Below are positions 33,024-41,509 of a stretch of DNA of 64,000 nt, in pieces (position 1 is the first letter of the stretch; each line of letters opens with the position of its first letter). Where the stretch lies: the NCBI RefSeq assembly GCF_004328625.1, contig NZ_CP032229.1, positions 3,658,001-3,722,000 on the forward strand, in the 5' to 3' direction. The position numbers and the translations under genes are program-made. The notes under the pieces are model-generated. The model worked only from the letters and a program-made list of their open reading frames with translations. It searched no databases and had not been told where the DNA came from. The DNA comes from Streptomyces seoulensis (GTDB lineage Bacteria > Actinomycetota > Actinomycetes > Streptomycetales > Streptomycetaceae).

Positions 33024-33688
33024 TGCGTATCGTCCTCGTCGGGCCGCCGGGTGCCGGTAAGGGAACGCAAGCCGTCCGTCTCGCCGAGAAGCTGGGCGTA
33101 CCGCACATCTCCACGGGCGACCTGTTCCGCGCCAACATCTCTCGGCAGACGGAGCTGGGCAAGCTGGCCAAGTCCTACATGGACGCGGGGAACCTCGTCC
33201 CGGACGAGGTCACCATCGCCATGGCCAAGGACCGCATGGAGCAGCCGGACGCCGAGAGCGGCTTCCTGCTCGACGGCTTCCCGCGCAACGTCTCCCAGGC
33301 CGAGGCGCTGGACGAGCTGCTGCAGGGCGAGGGCATCAAGCTGGACGCCGTCCTGGACCTGGAGGTCCCGGAGGAAGAGGTCGTCAAGCGGATCGCCGGC
33401 CGGCGCATCTGCCGCAACGACTCCTCGCACGTCTTCCACGTGACGTACAGCGCGCCGAAGAAGGAGGGCGTCTGCGACGTCTGCGGCGGCGAGCTGTACC
33501 AGCGTGACGACGACTCCGAGGACACCGTCCGCAAGCGGCTCGAGGTCTACCACACGCAGACCGAGCCGATCATCGACTACTACAAGGCGCAGGGGCTCGT
33601 CGTGACGATCTCCTCGCTGGGCCCGGTGGACGAGATCACCAAGCGGGCGCTGGAGGCTCTCAAGCGCGAGAAGGCCGGCAGCGAGTAA
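33023..33688 (+). CDS. adk: Adenylate kinase
   Basis: Interconverts ATP + AMP and two ADP in the cytoplasm. The 221-residue protein has P-loop GPPGAGKGTQ (7-16), the AMP-binding STGDLFR, and LLDGFPRN (82-89). This is the long-LID form. The LID (about 127-164) carries Cys130, His136, Cys151 and Cys154, the pattern of zinc-binding adenylate kinases such as that of Paracoccus; zinc binding here is inferred. Translation is probably coupled to secY through the shared base. Confidence 0.97.
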   Translation: MRIVLVGPPGAGKGTQAVRLAEKLGVPHISTGDLFRANISRQTELGKLAKSYMDAGNLVPDEVTIAMAKDRMEQPDAESGFLLDGFPRNVSQAEALDELLQGEGIKLDAVLDLEVPEEEVVKRIAGRRICRNDSSHVFHVTYSAPKKEGVCDVCGGELYQRDDDSEDTVRKRLEVYHTQTEPIIDYYKAQGLVVTISSLGPVDEITKRALEALKREKAGSE

Positions 33689-33791
33689 GACCCCCGGTCC
33701 TTCCGGCCGCGGTGCCCGACCCGGGCGCCGCGGCCGTAGTGTTGTGCAGGTAACCCAGTCGGTGACGAGTGACGGAGAGCGCAGGCCCCCC

Positions 33792-34628
33792 ATGGTGCAG
33801 ATCAAGACCCCCGAGCAGATCGCGAAGATGCGGGCGGCGGGCCTGGTCGTCGCCGCGATCCACGCGGCCACCCGCGAGGCGGCGGTGCCCGGCGCGACCA
33901 CCAAGGACCTGGACGACGTGGCGCGCAAGGTGCTGGACGAGCACGGCGCGAAGTCGAACTTCCTCGGGTACGGCGGGTTCCCCGCGACCATCTGCACGTC
34001 GGTGAACGACGTGGTGGTGCACGGCATCCCCTCCGAGAACGTCGTCCTGAACGACGGCGACATCATCTCCATCGACTGCGGCGCGATCGTGGACGGCTGG
34101 CACGGTGACGCGGCCTACACCGCGTTCGTCGGCTCGGGGCACGCGCCGGAGCTGGTCGAGCTGTCCCGGGTGACCGAGGAATCCATGTGGGCCGGGATCG
34201 CCGCGATGAAGCTGGGCAACCGGCTGGTCGACATCTCCCGCGCGATCGAGACGTACATCCGCCGGCAGCCCAAGCCGGGCGGTGGCAAGTACGGCATCGT
34301 CGAGGACTACGGCGGCCACGGCATCGGCACCGAGATGCACATGGACCCGCACCTGCTGAACTACGTCGAGCGGCGCCGCGGCAAGGGCCCCAAGCTGGTC
34401 CCCGGCTTCTGCCTCGCCATCGAGCCCATGGTCTCCCTCGGCACCCCCCGCACGAAGGTCCTCGAAGACGACTGGACCGTCATCACCACGGACGGCACCT
34501 GGTCCTCCCACTGGGAGCACTCGGTAGCCCTGACGGAAGAGGGCCCCTTGGTCCTCACGTCTCCGGACGGCGGCAAGGCCAAGCTCGCCGAATACGGCGT
34601 CACGACGGCACCGGACCCGCTCGCCTGA
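33792..34628 (+). CDS. map: Methionine aminopeptidase, type I
   Basis: Removes the N-terminal Met from new proteins. From ATG at 33792 the protein has 278 residues. The five metal ligands of the pita-bread fold are visible: D95 (ISIDCG), D106 (GWHGDAAYT), H176 (YGGHGIG), E211 (AIEPM) and E242 (HWEHSVAL). The 16 codons upstream of 33792 lack similarity and a ribosome-binding site, whereas GGAGAG precedes 33792. No N-terminal zinc-finger or SH3-like extension. Lies after adk with about 100 bases between. Confidence 0.97.
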   Translation: MVQIKTPEQIAKMRAAGLVVAAIHAATREAAVPGATTKDLDDVARKVLDEHGAKSNFLGYGGFPATICTSVNDVVVHGIPSENVVLNDGDIISIDCGAIVDGWHGDAAYTAFVGSGHAPELVELSRVTEESMWAGIAAMKLGNRLVDISRAIETYIRRQPKPGGGKYGIVEDYGGHGIGTEMHMDPHLLNYVERRRGKGPKLVPGFCLAIEPMVSLGTPRTKVLEDDWTVITTDGTWSSHWEHSVALTEEGPLVLTSPDGGKAKLAEYGVTTAPDPLA

Positions 34629-34669
34629 GCCAGCGATGGGGCGGGCCGCCGATGGCGGCTGCGGGTGCC

Positions 34670-34716
34670 CGGCTGTGCCCACCCGTTCCGCCCTGCGGAA
34701 CGACTGCCCACAGCCG
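34670..34716. repeat. Nested inverted repeat, Streptomyces interspersed type
   Basis: CGGCTGTG (34670-34677) pairs with CACAGCCG (34709-34716), and inside it CGTTCCGC (34684-34691) pairs with GCGGAACG (34695-34702). The core CGTTCCGCCCTGCGGAACG resembles a short sequence I know to recur in many Streptomyces intergenic regions. Here it could also terminate map. Confidence 0.55.
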
Positions 34717-34779
34717 CCGCCGGGCCGCAACGCGTAGCTACCCGCATAACGATCAGCGGTATGGGGCAGAATTCTTCGA

Positions 34780-34809
34780 TTCGTTTTTCCGGGTGGGCTG
34801 ACGTAGACT
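34780..34809 (+). promoter_or_regulatory. Candidate infA promoter
   Basis: TTCGTT (34780-34785), an 18-base spacer and TAGACT (34804-34809). The -10 is good and the -35 weak. It would give infA-rpmJ-rpsM-rpsK its own start. Confidence 0.5.
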
Positions 34810-34901
34810 GACTCGTCGGCTCTCGTGCACCCGCATGTCCGCATGCGCCCGTTAGGGAACGCGGGGGAGTCGATCAAGGTAGTCGATTCGAAGGGCGAAG
34901 C

Positions 34902-35123
34902 GTGGCCAAGAAGCAAGGTGCCATCGAGATCGAGGGCACTGTCGTCGAGTCTCTGCCGAACGCCATGTTCAAGGTCGAGCTCCAGAACGGCCACCAGGTC
35001 CTGGCACACATCAGCGGCAAGATGCGTATGCACTACATCCGTATCCTCCCTGACGACCGGGTCGTGGTGGAGCTGTCTCCGTACGACCTGACGCGTGGCC
35101 GGATCGTCTACCGGTACAAGTAG
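34902..35123 (+). CDS. infA: Translation initiation factor IF-1
   Basis: Occupies the A site during initiation. The 73-residue single OB-fold protein [20 protein letters not shown], then [25 protein letters not shown] and [17 protein letters not shown], is full length. GTG at 34902 follows GAAGGGCGAAG. It precedes rpmJ and rpsM, as in other actinobacteria. Confidence 0.98.
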   Translation: MAKKQGAIEIEGTVVESLPNAMFKVELQNGHQVLAHISGKMRMHYIRILPDDRVVVELSPYDLTRGRIVYRYK

Positions 35124-35183
35124 ATCTTGCCCGCATCCCGGTTCGCGCCGGGGTGATGGCACTGACCCGGAGAACCTCACCCC

Positions 35184-35297
35184 ATGAAGGTCAAGCCGAG
35201 CGTCAAGAAGATCTGCGACAAGTGCAGGGTGATCCGCCGTCACGGCCGGGTCATGGTCATCTGCGACAACCCGCGCCACAAGCAGCGCCAGGGCTGA
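35184..35297 (+). CDS. rpmJ: 50S ribosomal protein bL36, zinc-binding form
   Basis: Smallest ribosomal protein, stabilising the 23S core near the factor site. The 37 residues [20 protein letters not shown] and on to KQRQG contain Cys11, Cys14, Cys27 and His32, the complete zinc ribbon. Many actinobacteria have a second, zinc-free L36 elsewhere under Zur control. ATG at 35184 follows CGGAGAACC. It lies 60 bases after infA. Confidence 0.96.
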   Translation: MKVKPSVKKICDKCRVIRRHGRVMVICDNPRHKQRQG

Positions 35298-35485
35298 CGC
35301 ACGGCCGAACCCTCTGCCCTCATCGCAGAGATTCGCGCGACGCAAGCTGAATTTGTTCATACGCAGAGCCCGAGCCAACCAGCTCGACACCCTCGGTCGG
35401 AGGCCGAGGACCCGGTTCGTACCTAGTACGGCGGCCGGGAACCGGTTCTGTGGAAGACCTCCGAAGAATCACCAGGAGCCATTGA

Positions 35486-35866
35486 ATGGCACGCGTTTCC
35501 GGTGTTGACATCCCGCGCGAAAAGCGCGTGGAGGTCGCCCTCACCTACGTGTTCGGCATTGGCCGGACCCTCTCCCAGGAGACGCTGGCTGCGACCGGCG
35601 TCGACCCGAACACCCGCGTCCGCGACCTGAGCGAAGAGCAGCTCGTCGCGATCCGCGAGTACGTGGACAACAACATCAAGACCGAGGGTGACCTCCGTCG
35701 CGAGATCCAGGCCGACATCCGCCGCAAGGTCGAGATCGGTTGCTACCAGGGTCTCCGTCACCGTCGCGGCCTGCCCGTCCGCGGTCAGCGCACCAGCACC
35801 AACGCCCGCACCCGCAAGGGCCCGCGTCGCGCCATCGCCGGCAAGAAGAAGCCGGGCAAGAAGTAG
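35486..35866 (+). CDS. rpsM: 30S ribosomal protein uS13
   Basis: Head protein contacting L5 and P-site tRNA. The 126-residue protein has the helix-two-turn-helix [25 protein letters not shown] and the basic tail [39 protein letters not shown] at 35486 follows CAGGAGCC. The 188-base spacer before it has several short GC-rich inverted segments but no clear promoter. Confidence 0.97.
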   Translation: MARVSGVDIPREKRVEVALTYVFGIGRTLSQETLAATGVDPNTRVRDLSEEQLVAIREYVDNNIKTEGDLRREIQADIRRKVEIGCYQGLRHRRGLPVRGQRTSTNARTRKGPRRAIAGKKKPGKK

Positions 35867-35936
35867 TCCTCAGCGGACAACGCTTCATCAGCGGTCTTCG
35901 CTGTAGGACCGACCACCTCCCCGTAGGAGTTTGTAG

Positions 35937-36341
35937 ATGCCCCCCAAGGGACGTCAGGGCGCTGCCAAGAAGGTGCGCCGCAAGGAAAAGAAGAACGTCG
36001 CTCACGGCCACGCGCACATCAAGAGCACGTTCAACAACACGATCGTCTCGATCACGGACCCGTCCGGCAACGTGATCTCCTGGGCCTCCGCCGGCCACGT
36101 CGGCTTCAAGGGCTCCCGGAAGTCCACGCCGTTCGCCGCGCAGATGGCCGCCGAGTCGGCTGCCCGCCGCGCCCAGGAGCACGGCATGCGCAAGGTCGAC
36201 GTGTTCGTCAAGGGTCCGGGTTCCGGTCGTGAGACCGCGATCCGTTCGCTCCAGGCCACGGGCCTCGAGGTCGGCTCCATCCAGGACGTCACCCCGACCC
36301 CGCACAACGGCTGCCGCCCCCCGAAGCGCCGCCGCGTCTGA
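35937..36341 (+). CDS. rpsK: 30S ribosomal protein uS11
   Basis: Platform protein that shapes the mRNA exit channel. The 134-residue protein has [46 protein letters not shown] and the terminal [16 protein letters not shown], all conserved. ATG at 35937 follows GTAGGAG. rpsD, which follows rpsK in many bacteria, is absent here: rpoA comes next. Confidence 0.97.
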   Translation: MPPKGRQGAAKKVRRKEKKNVAHGHAHIKSTFNNTIVSITDPSGNVISWASAGHVGFKGSRKSTPFAAQMAAESAARRAQEHGMRKVDVFVKGPGSGRETAIRSLQATGLEVGSIQDVTPTPHNGCRPPKRRRV

Positions 36342-36370
36342 CGCACAGCGCTCCGCTGGTTTCGCGGGTC

Positions 36371-36404
36371 CGGGCGGTACGGCTCTTTCGGGCCGTGCCG
36401 CCCG
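36371..36404 (+). terminator. Hairpin between rpsK and rpoA
   Basis: CGGGCGGTACGGC (36371-36383) pairs with GCCGTGCCGCCCG (36392-36404) over 13 bp with one wobble and an eight-base loop. No T-tract follows. It may attenuate transcription before rpoA. Confidence 0.55.
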
Positions 36405-36465
36405 TACCCTTGCAGTACTGAGTCGGGCGTCAAATAGCGGGCGCCCCTGACTGAAGGATTCACAC

Positions 36466-37488
36466 ATGCTGATCGCTCAGCGTCCCTCGTTGACCGAAGA
36501 GGTCGTCGACGAGTTCCGCTCCCGGTTCGTGATCGAGCCGCTGGAGCCGGGCTTCGGTTACACCCTCGGCAACTCCCTCCGCCGTACCCTCCTCTCCTCG
36601 ATCCCCGGTGCCGCTGTCACCAGCATCCGGATCGACGGTGTCCTGCACGAGTTCACCACCGTGCCGGGCGTCAAGGAGGACGTCACCGACCTGATCCTCA
36701 ACATCAAGCAGCTGGTCGTCTCCTCGGAGCACGACGAGCCGGTCGTGATGTACCTGCGCAAGCAGGGCCCGGGTCTGGTCACCGCCGCCGACATCGCGCC
36801 CCCGGCCGGTGTCGAGGTGCACAACCCCGACCTCGTCCTCGCCACGCTGAACGGCAAGGGCAAGCTGGAGATGGAGCTGACCGTCGAGCGCGGTCGCGGC
36901 TACGTCTCCGCCGTGCAGAACAAGCAGGTGGGCCAGGAGATCGGCCGTATCCCGGTCGACTCCATCTACTCGCCGGTTCTCAAGGTCACGTACAAGGTCG
37001 AGGCCACGCGTGTCGAGCAGCGCACCGACTTCGACAAGCTGATCGTCGACGTCGAGACCAAGCAGGCGATGCGTCCCCGTGACGCCATGGCCTCCGCCGG
37101 TAAGACGCTGGTCGAGCTGTTCGGTCTCGCGCGCGAGCTGAACATCGACGCCGAGGGCATCGACATGGGTCCGTCCCCGACGGACGCCGCGCTGGCCGCT
37201 GACCTGGCTCTTCCCATCGAGGAGCTCGAGCTCACGGTCCGTTCCTACAACTGCCTCAAGCGCGAGGGCATCCACTCCGTGGGTGAGCTGGTCGCTCGCT
37301 CCGAGGCGGACCTGCTGGACATCCGCAACTTCGGTGCGAAGTCCATCGACGAGGTCAAGGCCAAGCTCGCGGGCATGGGCCTGGCGCTCAAGGACTCGCC
37401 TCCCGGGTTCGACCCGACCGCCGCCGCCGACGCGTTCGGCGCCGACGACGACGCGGACGCGGGTTTCGTGGAGACCGAGCAGTACTAA
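36466..37488 (+). CDS. rpoA: RNA polymerase alpha subunit
   Basis: Dimerises to start polymerase assembly and touches UP elements and activators. The 340-residue protein has the N-terminal assembly domain ([49 protein letters not shown], about 1-230) and the C-terminal domain with [23 protein letters not shown] (about 255-315). An acidic, Ala/Asp-rich tail follows. ATG at 36466 follows GAAGGATT. It lies between rpsK and rplQ in the alpha block. Confidence 0.98.
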   Translation: MLIAQRPSLTEEVVDEFRSRFVIEPLEPGFGYTLGNSLRRTLLSSIPGAAVTSIRIDGVLHEFTTVPGVKEDVTDLILNIKQLVVSSEHDEPVVMYLRKQGPGLVTAADIAPPAGVEVHNPDLVLATLNGKGKLEMELTVERGRGYVSAVQNKQVGQEIGRIPVDSIYSPVLKVTYKVEATRVEQRTDFDKLIVDVETKQAMRPRDAMASAGKTLVELFGLARELNIDAEGIDMGPSPTDAALAADLALPIEELELTVRSYNCLKREGIHSVGELVARSEADLLDIRNFGAKSIDEVKAKLAGMGLALKDSPPGFDPTAAADAFGADDDADAGFVETEQY

Positions 37489-37510
37489 GCGCTCCGCGGG
37501 GAGGCCGTAC

Positions 37511-37560
37511 TGCGTCTGCGGGCCGGCTGTGACTGGTTCGCGCAGTTCCCCGCACCCCTT
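37511..37560. repeat. Streptomyces interspersed intergenic repeat
   Basis: The stretch TGCGTCTGCGGGCCGGCTGT followed by CGCGCAGTTCCCCGCACCCC closely matches a short sequence known to me as scattered in intergenic regions of many Streptomyces genomes. It sits in the 179-base rpoA-rplQ spacer directly before a hairpin. The match is from memory, not from a search. Confidence 0.6.
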
Positions 37561-37588
37561 CCGAGCGGGCCCTTCAGGGCCTGCTCGG
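37561..37588 (+). terminator. Hairpin between rpoA and rplQ
   Basis: CCGAGCGGGCCC (37561-37572) pairs with GGGCCTGCTCGG (37577-37588) with one G-T wobble and the loop TTCA. It abuts the interspersed repeat. No T-tract. Confidence 0.6.
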
Positions 37589-37667
37589 ATCTCCGAAGAG
37601 CAACCGCTCGCTCGGATACTGACCTCGGTACCTGACACGGCCGGGGCAGACACTTAGGAGAAACATC

Positions 37668-38153
37668 ATGCCGAAGCCCGCCAAGGGTGCCCGTCTGGGC
37701 GGCAGCGCCGCGCACGAGAAGCTGCTTCTCGCGAACCTCGCGAAGAGCCTCTTCGAGCACGGCCGCATCACCACCACCGAGGCGAAGGCGCGCCGTCTGC
37801 GCCCGTACGCCGAGCGTCTGGTCACCAAGGCGAAGAAGGGCGACCTTCACAACCGCCGTCAGGTGCTCCAGGTGATCACGGACAAGAGCGTCGTCCACAC
37901 GCTCTTCGCCGAGATCGGCCCGCGCTACGAGAACCGCCCCGGTGGTTACACCCGCATCACCAAGATCGGTAACCGCCGTGGCGACAACGCGCCCATGGCT
38001 GTCATCGAGCTGGTCGAGGCGCTGACCGTCGCGCAGCAGGCCACCGGTGAGGCCGAGGCCGCCACCAAGCGTGCGGTCAAGGAGTCCGACGAGGCGAAGG
38101 TCGAGCAGACCGAGGCCACCGAGGCTCCCGCCGAGGAGTCCAAGGACGCCTGA
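37668..38153 (+). CDS. rplQ: 50S ribosomal protein bL17
   Basis: 50S protein near the tunnel exit. The 161-residue protein has the canonical domain to about residue 120 ([60 protein letters not shown]). An acidic tail of about 40 residues follows ([37 protein letters not shown]) that E. coli lacks. ATG at 37668 follows TTAGGAGAAAC. It ends the alpha block. Confidence 0.96.
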   Translation: MPKPAKGARLGGSAAHEKLLLANLAKSLFEHGRITTTEAKARRLRPYAERLVTKAKKGDLHNRRQVLQVITDKSVVHTLFAEIGPRYENRPGGYTRITKIGNRRGDNAPMAVIELVEALTVAQQATGEAEAATKRAVKESDEAKVEQTEATEAPAEESKDA

Positions 38154-38167
38154 GGCTGACGCCTGAG

Positions 38168-38207
38168 AGCGGGCCTGCCCTTCCGGGGGCGGGCCCGCTT
38201 TCGCGTT
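38168..38207 (+). terminator. Terminator after rplQ
   Basis: AGCGGGCCTGCCC (38168-38180) pairs with GGGCGGGCCCGCT (38187-38199) with one wobble, followed by TTTCGCGTTT. Confidence 0.8.
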
Positions 38208-38242
38208 TCCCGACCGATACGGCGCCCTGAGAGGATTCCCGC

Positions 38243-39097
38243 GTGAGTGACGAAGCACAGCCCGGCCATGTCCGTATCCGCCTCGACCTGTCCTACGACG
38301 GCACCGACTTCCACGGCTGGGCCAAGCAGGCCGGCGGGCGGCGGACCGTGCAGGGCGAGATCGAGGACGCCCTGCGCACGGTGACCCGGTCCAAGGAGAC
38401 GTACGAGCTGACGGTGGCCGGGCGGACGGACGCCGGGGTGCACGCGCGCGGCCAGGTCGCCCATGTCGACCTGCCGGAGCCGGTGTGGGCCGAGCACCGG
38501 GAGAAGCTGCTGAAGCGGCTCGCGGGCCGGCTGTCCAAGGACGTACGGGTCTGGTCCCTGACCGAGGCCCCGCCCGGCTTCAACGCCCGTTTCTCCGCCG
38601 TCTGGCGGCGCTACGCGTACCGCGTCACCGACAACCCCGGCGGTGTCGACCCGCTGCTGCGCAACCATGTCCTGTGGCACGACTGGCCGTTGGACGTGGA
38701 CGTGATGAACGAGGCGGCCCGCGCCCTGCTGGGCGAGCACGACTTCGCGGCGTACTGCAAGAAGCGCGAGGGCGCCACCACCATCCGCACCCTCCAGGAG
38801 CTGAGCCTGGTGCGCGGCGCGGACGGGGTGATCACGGCCACCGTGCGCGCGGACGCCTTCTGCCACAACATGGTGCGCTCGCTGATCGGCGCCCTGCTGT
38901 TCACCGGCGACGGGCACCGGGGCCCCGAGTGGCCCGGGAAGGTGCTGGCGGCCGGGGTGCGGGACTCCGCCGTGCACGTGGTGCGGCCGCACGGGCTGAC
39001 GCTGGAGGAGGTCGGCTATCCCGCCGACGAGCTGCTGGCCGCCCGGAACAAGGAGGCCCGCAACCGGCGCTCGCTCCCGCCGGCGGGCTGCTGCTGA
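38243..39097 (+). CDS. truA: tRNA pseudouridine synthase A
   Basis: Isomerises uridines 38-40 in tRNA anticodon arms. The 284-residue protein has [17 protein letters not shown] near the start and the catalytic Asp63 in [16 protein letters not shown]. The conserved [21 protein letters not shown] and [14 protein letters not shown] motifs follow. GTG at 38243 follows TGAGAGGATT. It lies after rplQ, as in many bacteria, but behind a terminator. It converges with the next gene, 16 bases apart. Confidence 0.96.
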   Translation: MSDEAQPGHVRIRLDLSYDGTDFHGWAKQAGGRRTVQGEIEDALRTVTRSKETYELTVAGRTDAGVHARGQVAHVDLPEPVWAEHREKLLKRLAGRLSKDVRVWSLTEAPPGFNARFSAVWRRYAYRVTDNPGGVDPLLRNHVLWHDWPLDVDVMNEAARALLGEHDFAAYCKKREGATTIRTLQELSLVRGADGVITATVRADAFCHNMVRSLIGALLFTGDGHRGPEWPGKVLAAGVRDSAVHVVRPHGLTLEEVGYPADELLAARNKEARNRRSLPPAGCC

Positions 39098-39113
39098 GCC
39101 GGCGGGCGGCCGC

Positions 39114-39992
39114 TCACTGGCCCGCGGCCGCCGACGCCTGGGCCTCGCCGCGCCGCCGGATCTGGCGGAAGGAGAACTGGGCCAGGTCGTTGCCGGCCGC
39201 GAACACCTTGGTGTCCTTGGTCGTCACGTCCTTGCCGTTGGTGAACCCGGCGATGGTGAAGTAGGCGTACCGGCCCAGGGTGTTGGTGGTGGAGCGGCAG
39301 ATCGCTGAGTCGCAGAACGCCTTGACGCCCTTGCCGGGCAGCGCGGCGACGATGCTCTTCTTGTCGGCGCGGTCCTTGAAGCGCTGGGCGTCGGTGTCGT
39401 TGTCGAAGACGGCGACGCCCACGGTGACGGCCACGCCGTCCTTCACATAGCTGACCCGCATCAGGCGGGTGCACTTCCCCGCGGTGAGCGCCTTGGCCAG
39501 GGTGCCGCCGGCGCCGGACGCGCAGTCCTTGCTGTCGCTGGTGGCGCCCTTCTTGTACACCGTCTCGCCCATGGTGAGCTGGGTGCCGGGGAACAGGGTC
39601 TCCGGGCTCAGCGGGGCGGTGTCCTTGTTGGCGCTGGCGATGAAGTCCTTCGGGTCCAGCGGCGGGGGCGCGCTGGTCGGGGCGAAGGAGGGGGCCGTGG
39701 TCGCCGTGCCGCCCGGCAGGGACGCGGTCGCGGGCAGGCCGGAGGGACCGCCCGCCCGGCTGTCGCCGCCCGTGTTCGAGACGGCCATGGCGACGGCGGT
39801 GCCTATCGCGCCCGTGGCGAGCACGCCGCCCGCGACGAGCAGCACCTTGCGACGCTTCTTACGGTTCTCCGAGGCGTCCGCGAGCGCGGCCCAGTCCGGG
39901 GTTCCGTCGTCGTCGCCGCTCTTCCACGGCTGCTGGGATTGAGGTGTCCAAGGGTCCCACTGAGACTGGGGACCCCCCTGCCCGTAACTCAT
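39114..39992 (-). CDS. Membrane-anchored protein of unknown function
   Basis: I do not recognise a family. From ATG at 39992 the protein has 292 residues. A Gln/Trp/Pro-rich cytoplasmic head with DWAALADASENRKKRRKV comes first, then one membrane segment (about 50-72). A Pro/Ser/Thr-rich linker follows to about 120, and then an extracellular domain with four Cys in its second half (two disulfides possible). The layout resembles actinobacterial one-pass proteins with an exported domain. A start at 40001 (MRPMSYGQ) is an equally possible alternative. Divergent from rplM. Confidence 0.7.
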   Translation of the reverse strand: MSYGQGGPQSQWDPWTPQSQQPWKSGDDDGTPDWAALADASENRKKRRKVLLVAGGVLATGAIGTAVAMAVSNTGGDSRAGGPSGLPATASLPGGTATTAPSFAPTSAPPPLDPKDFIASANKDTAPLSPETLFPGTQLTMGETVYKKGATSDSKDCASGAGGTLAKALTAGKCTRLMRVSYVKDGVAVTVGVAVFDNDTDAQRFKDRADKKSIVAALPGKGVKAFCDSAICRSTTNTLGRYAYFTIAGFTNGKDVTTKDTKVFAAGNDLAQFSFRQIRRRGEAQASAAAGQ

Positions 39993-40117
39993 GGGGCGCA
40001 TCTTAGAGGGGGCCGCGAGGTCCCGGCGCGCCCGAGGGGAGCGGGCCCGGAGACGATACGGGGACCTTCGGCGCACGGGGGAACATTGCGGCCGGGAGGA
40101 TTTCCGGCAAGCTCGTT

Positions 40118-40147
40118 TTGACCCGTGTGGGGGCGGGCTAGTAACCT
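40118..40147 (+). promoter_or_regulatory. rplM-rpsI promoter
   Basis: TTGACC (40118-40123), an 18-base spacer and TAACCT (40142-40147). The leader to rplM would be about 170 bases. The rest of the 39993-40322 divergent spacer shows nothing else I can support. Confidence 0.7.
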
Positions 40148-40322
40148 AGCTCCTCGTTGTGTATTGGCTTGCTCATTCTCACGGGACGGGCCCTTACACC
40201 GGTCCACCGGGCCGATGACCAGCGATCAGCACGCGGTTGCGTCACCGCAGTGTGATCCAGGCTGTCGTGATCGTTTCGGTGACCTGTTCAGGACCATTCA
40301 CTCGAAGCGAAGGCTACGAACC

Positions 40323-40766
40323 GTGCGTACGTACAGCCCCAAGCCCGGCGATGTGACGCGCCAGTGGTACGTCATCGACGCTCAGGACATCGTCCTGGGT
40401 CGTCTCGCCACCACCGCCGCGACCCTTCTCCGGGGCAAGCACAAGCCGATCTACGCGCCGCATGTCGACACCGGTGACTTCGTCATCGTCGTCAACGCCG
40501 ACAAGGTGCACCTGTCCGGCAACAAGCGGACCCAGAAGATGGCTTACCGCCACTCCGGCTACCCGGGTGGTCTGCGCTCCGTCCGTTACGACGAGCTGCT
40601 GGACAAGAACCCCGAGAAGGCCGTCGAGAAGGCCGTCAAGGGCATGCTCCCCAAGAACTCCCTTGGCCGTCAGATGCTCTCGAAGCTGAAGGTCTACAAG
40701 GGTGACCAGCACCCGCACGCTGCCCAGCAGCCGGTGCCGTTCGAGATCACCCAGGTCGCGCAGTAA
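40323..40766 (+). CDS. rplM: 50S ribosomal protein uL13
   Basis: Early-assembly 50S protein. From GTG at 40323 (after GCGAAGGC) the protein has 147 residues: [38 protein letters not shown], and [22 protein letters not shown], with the family ending [13 protein letters not shown]. The 66 codons upstream in the same frame run through the promoter and are not coding. It forms the universal pair with rpsI. Confidence 0.97.
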   Translation: MRTYSPKPGDVTRQWYVIDAQDIVLGRLATTAATLLRGKHKPIYAPHVDTGDFVIVVNADKVHLSGNKRTQKMAYRHSGYPGGLRSVRYDELLDKNPEKAVEKAVKGMLPKNSLGRQMLSKLKVYKGDQHPHAAQQPVPFEITQVAQ

Positions 40767-40808
40767 TTCCGGCCACCCTTTAAGACTGAAGAGAATCTGA
40801 GGAGAATC

Positions 40809-41330
40809 GTGGCCGAGACCACCCCCGAGCAGCCGCTCGAAGAGACTGAGCTCGTCGACATCGAGAGCTACACCACCGAGACCGAGCTCCCCGTCGAGGG
40901 CGAGTACACGTCGGAGTCCCTCGCGTCCCACTTCGGCGAGCCCCAGCCGGCCGCCGGCCTGGGCCGTCGCAAGAACGCCATCGCCCGCGTCCGGATCGTC
41001 CCGGGCACCGGCAAGTGGAAGATCAACGGTCGCACCCTCGAGGACTACTTCCCGAACAAGGTGCACCAGCAGGAAGTCAACGAGCCCTTCAAGGTGCTCG
41101 AGCTCGAGGGCCGTTACGACGTCGTCGCCCGCATCGCGGGTGGCGGTGTCTCCGGTCAGGCCGGTGCGCTCCGTCTCGGTGTCGCCCGTGCGCTGAACGA
41201 GGCGGACGTCGACAACAACCGCGGCGCCCTGAAGAAGGCCGGGTTCCTCAAGCGCGACGACCGTGCGGTCGAGCGCAAGAAGGCCGGTCTCAAGAAGGCC
41301 CGCAAGGCTCCGCAGTACAGCAAGCGCTAA
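40809..41330 (+). CDS. rpsI: 30S ribosomal protein uS9
   Basis: 30S head protein whose C-terminal tail reaches P-site tRNA. The 173-residue protein has an acidic N-terminal extension of about 48 residues ([21 protein letters not shown] and on), absent in E. coli S9 (130). The canonical core follows, [26 protein letters not shown], and the tail ends [12 protein letters not shown], with the last Arg that contacts tRNA. GTG at 40809 follows TGAGGAGAATC. Confidence 0.96.
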   Translation: MAETTPEQPLEETELVDIESYTTETELPVEGEYTSESLASHFGEPQPAAGLGRRKNAIARVRIVPGTGKWKINGRTLEDYFPNKVHQQEVNEPFKVLELEGRYDVVARIAGGGVSGQAGALRLGVARALNEADVDNNRGALKKAGFLKRDDRAVERKKAGLKKARKAPQYSKR

Positions 41331-41354
41331 ACAGCGGCGCTTCGCGCGTACTCC

Positions 41355-41400
41355 GAACGCCCCGGCGGCACGCCCTGTGTGCCGCCGGGGCGTTCGTTTA
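41355..41400 (+). terminator. Terminator after rpsI
   Basis: Bases 41355-41371 are exactly complementary to 41379-41395 (17 bp, loop GCCCTGT), followed by GTTTA. Confidence 0.88.
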
Positions 41401-41415
41401 TCTCCGCCAAGGGCG

Positions 41416-41447
41416 TATAACGACACAAGACGCTCAAAGTCTTGTGT
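41416..41447 (+). promoter_or_regulatory. glmM promoter -10 with overlapping inverted repeat
   Basis: TATAAC (41416-41421) is a good -10. The predicted start falls in a perfect inverted repeat ACACAAGAC (41423-41431), seven bases, GTCTTGTGT (41439-41447). This is suitable as an operator or as a 5' stem in the transcript. The -35 (TTCGTT at 17 bases) is weak. Confidence 0.5.
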
Positions 41448-41509
41448 GATCGGATGCTCGGGCGCATGCCATGATTCCTGGCAGCAGTGACGCTTTCTCG
41501 GGAGGACAA

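Noticed and set aside
39993..40124. N-terminal extension of the minus-strand membrane protein to 40076
   Set aside because: The extension is Arg/Pro-rich, overlaps the rplM promoter region and has no ribosome-binding site.
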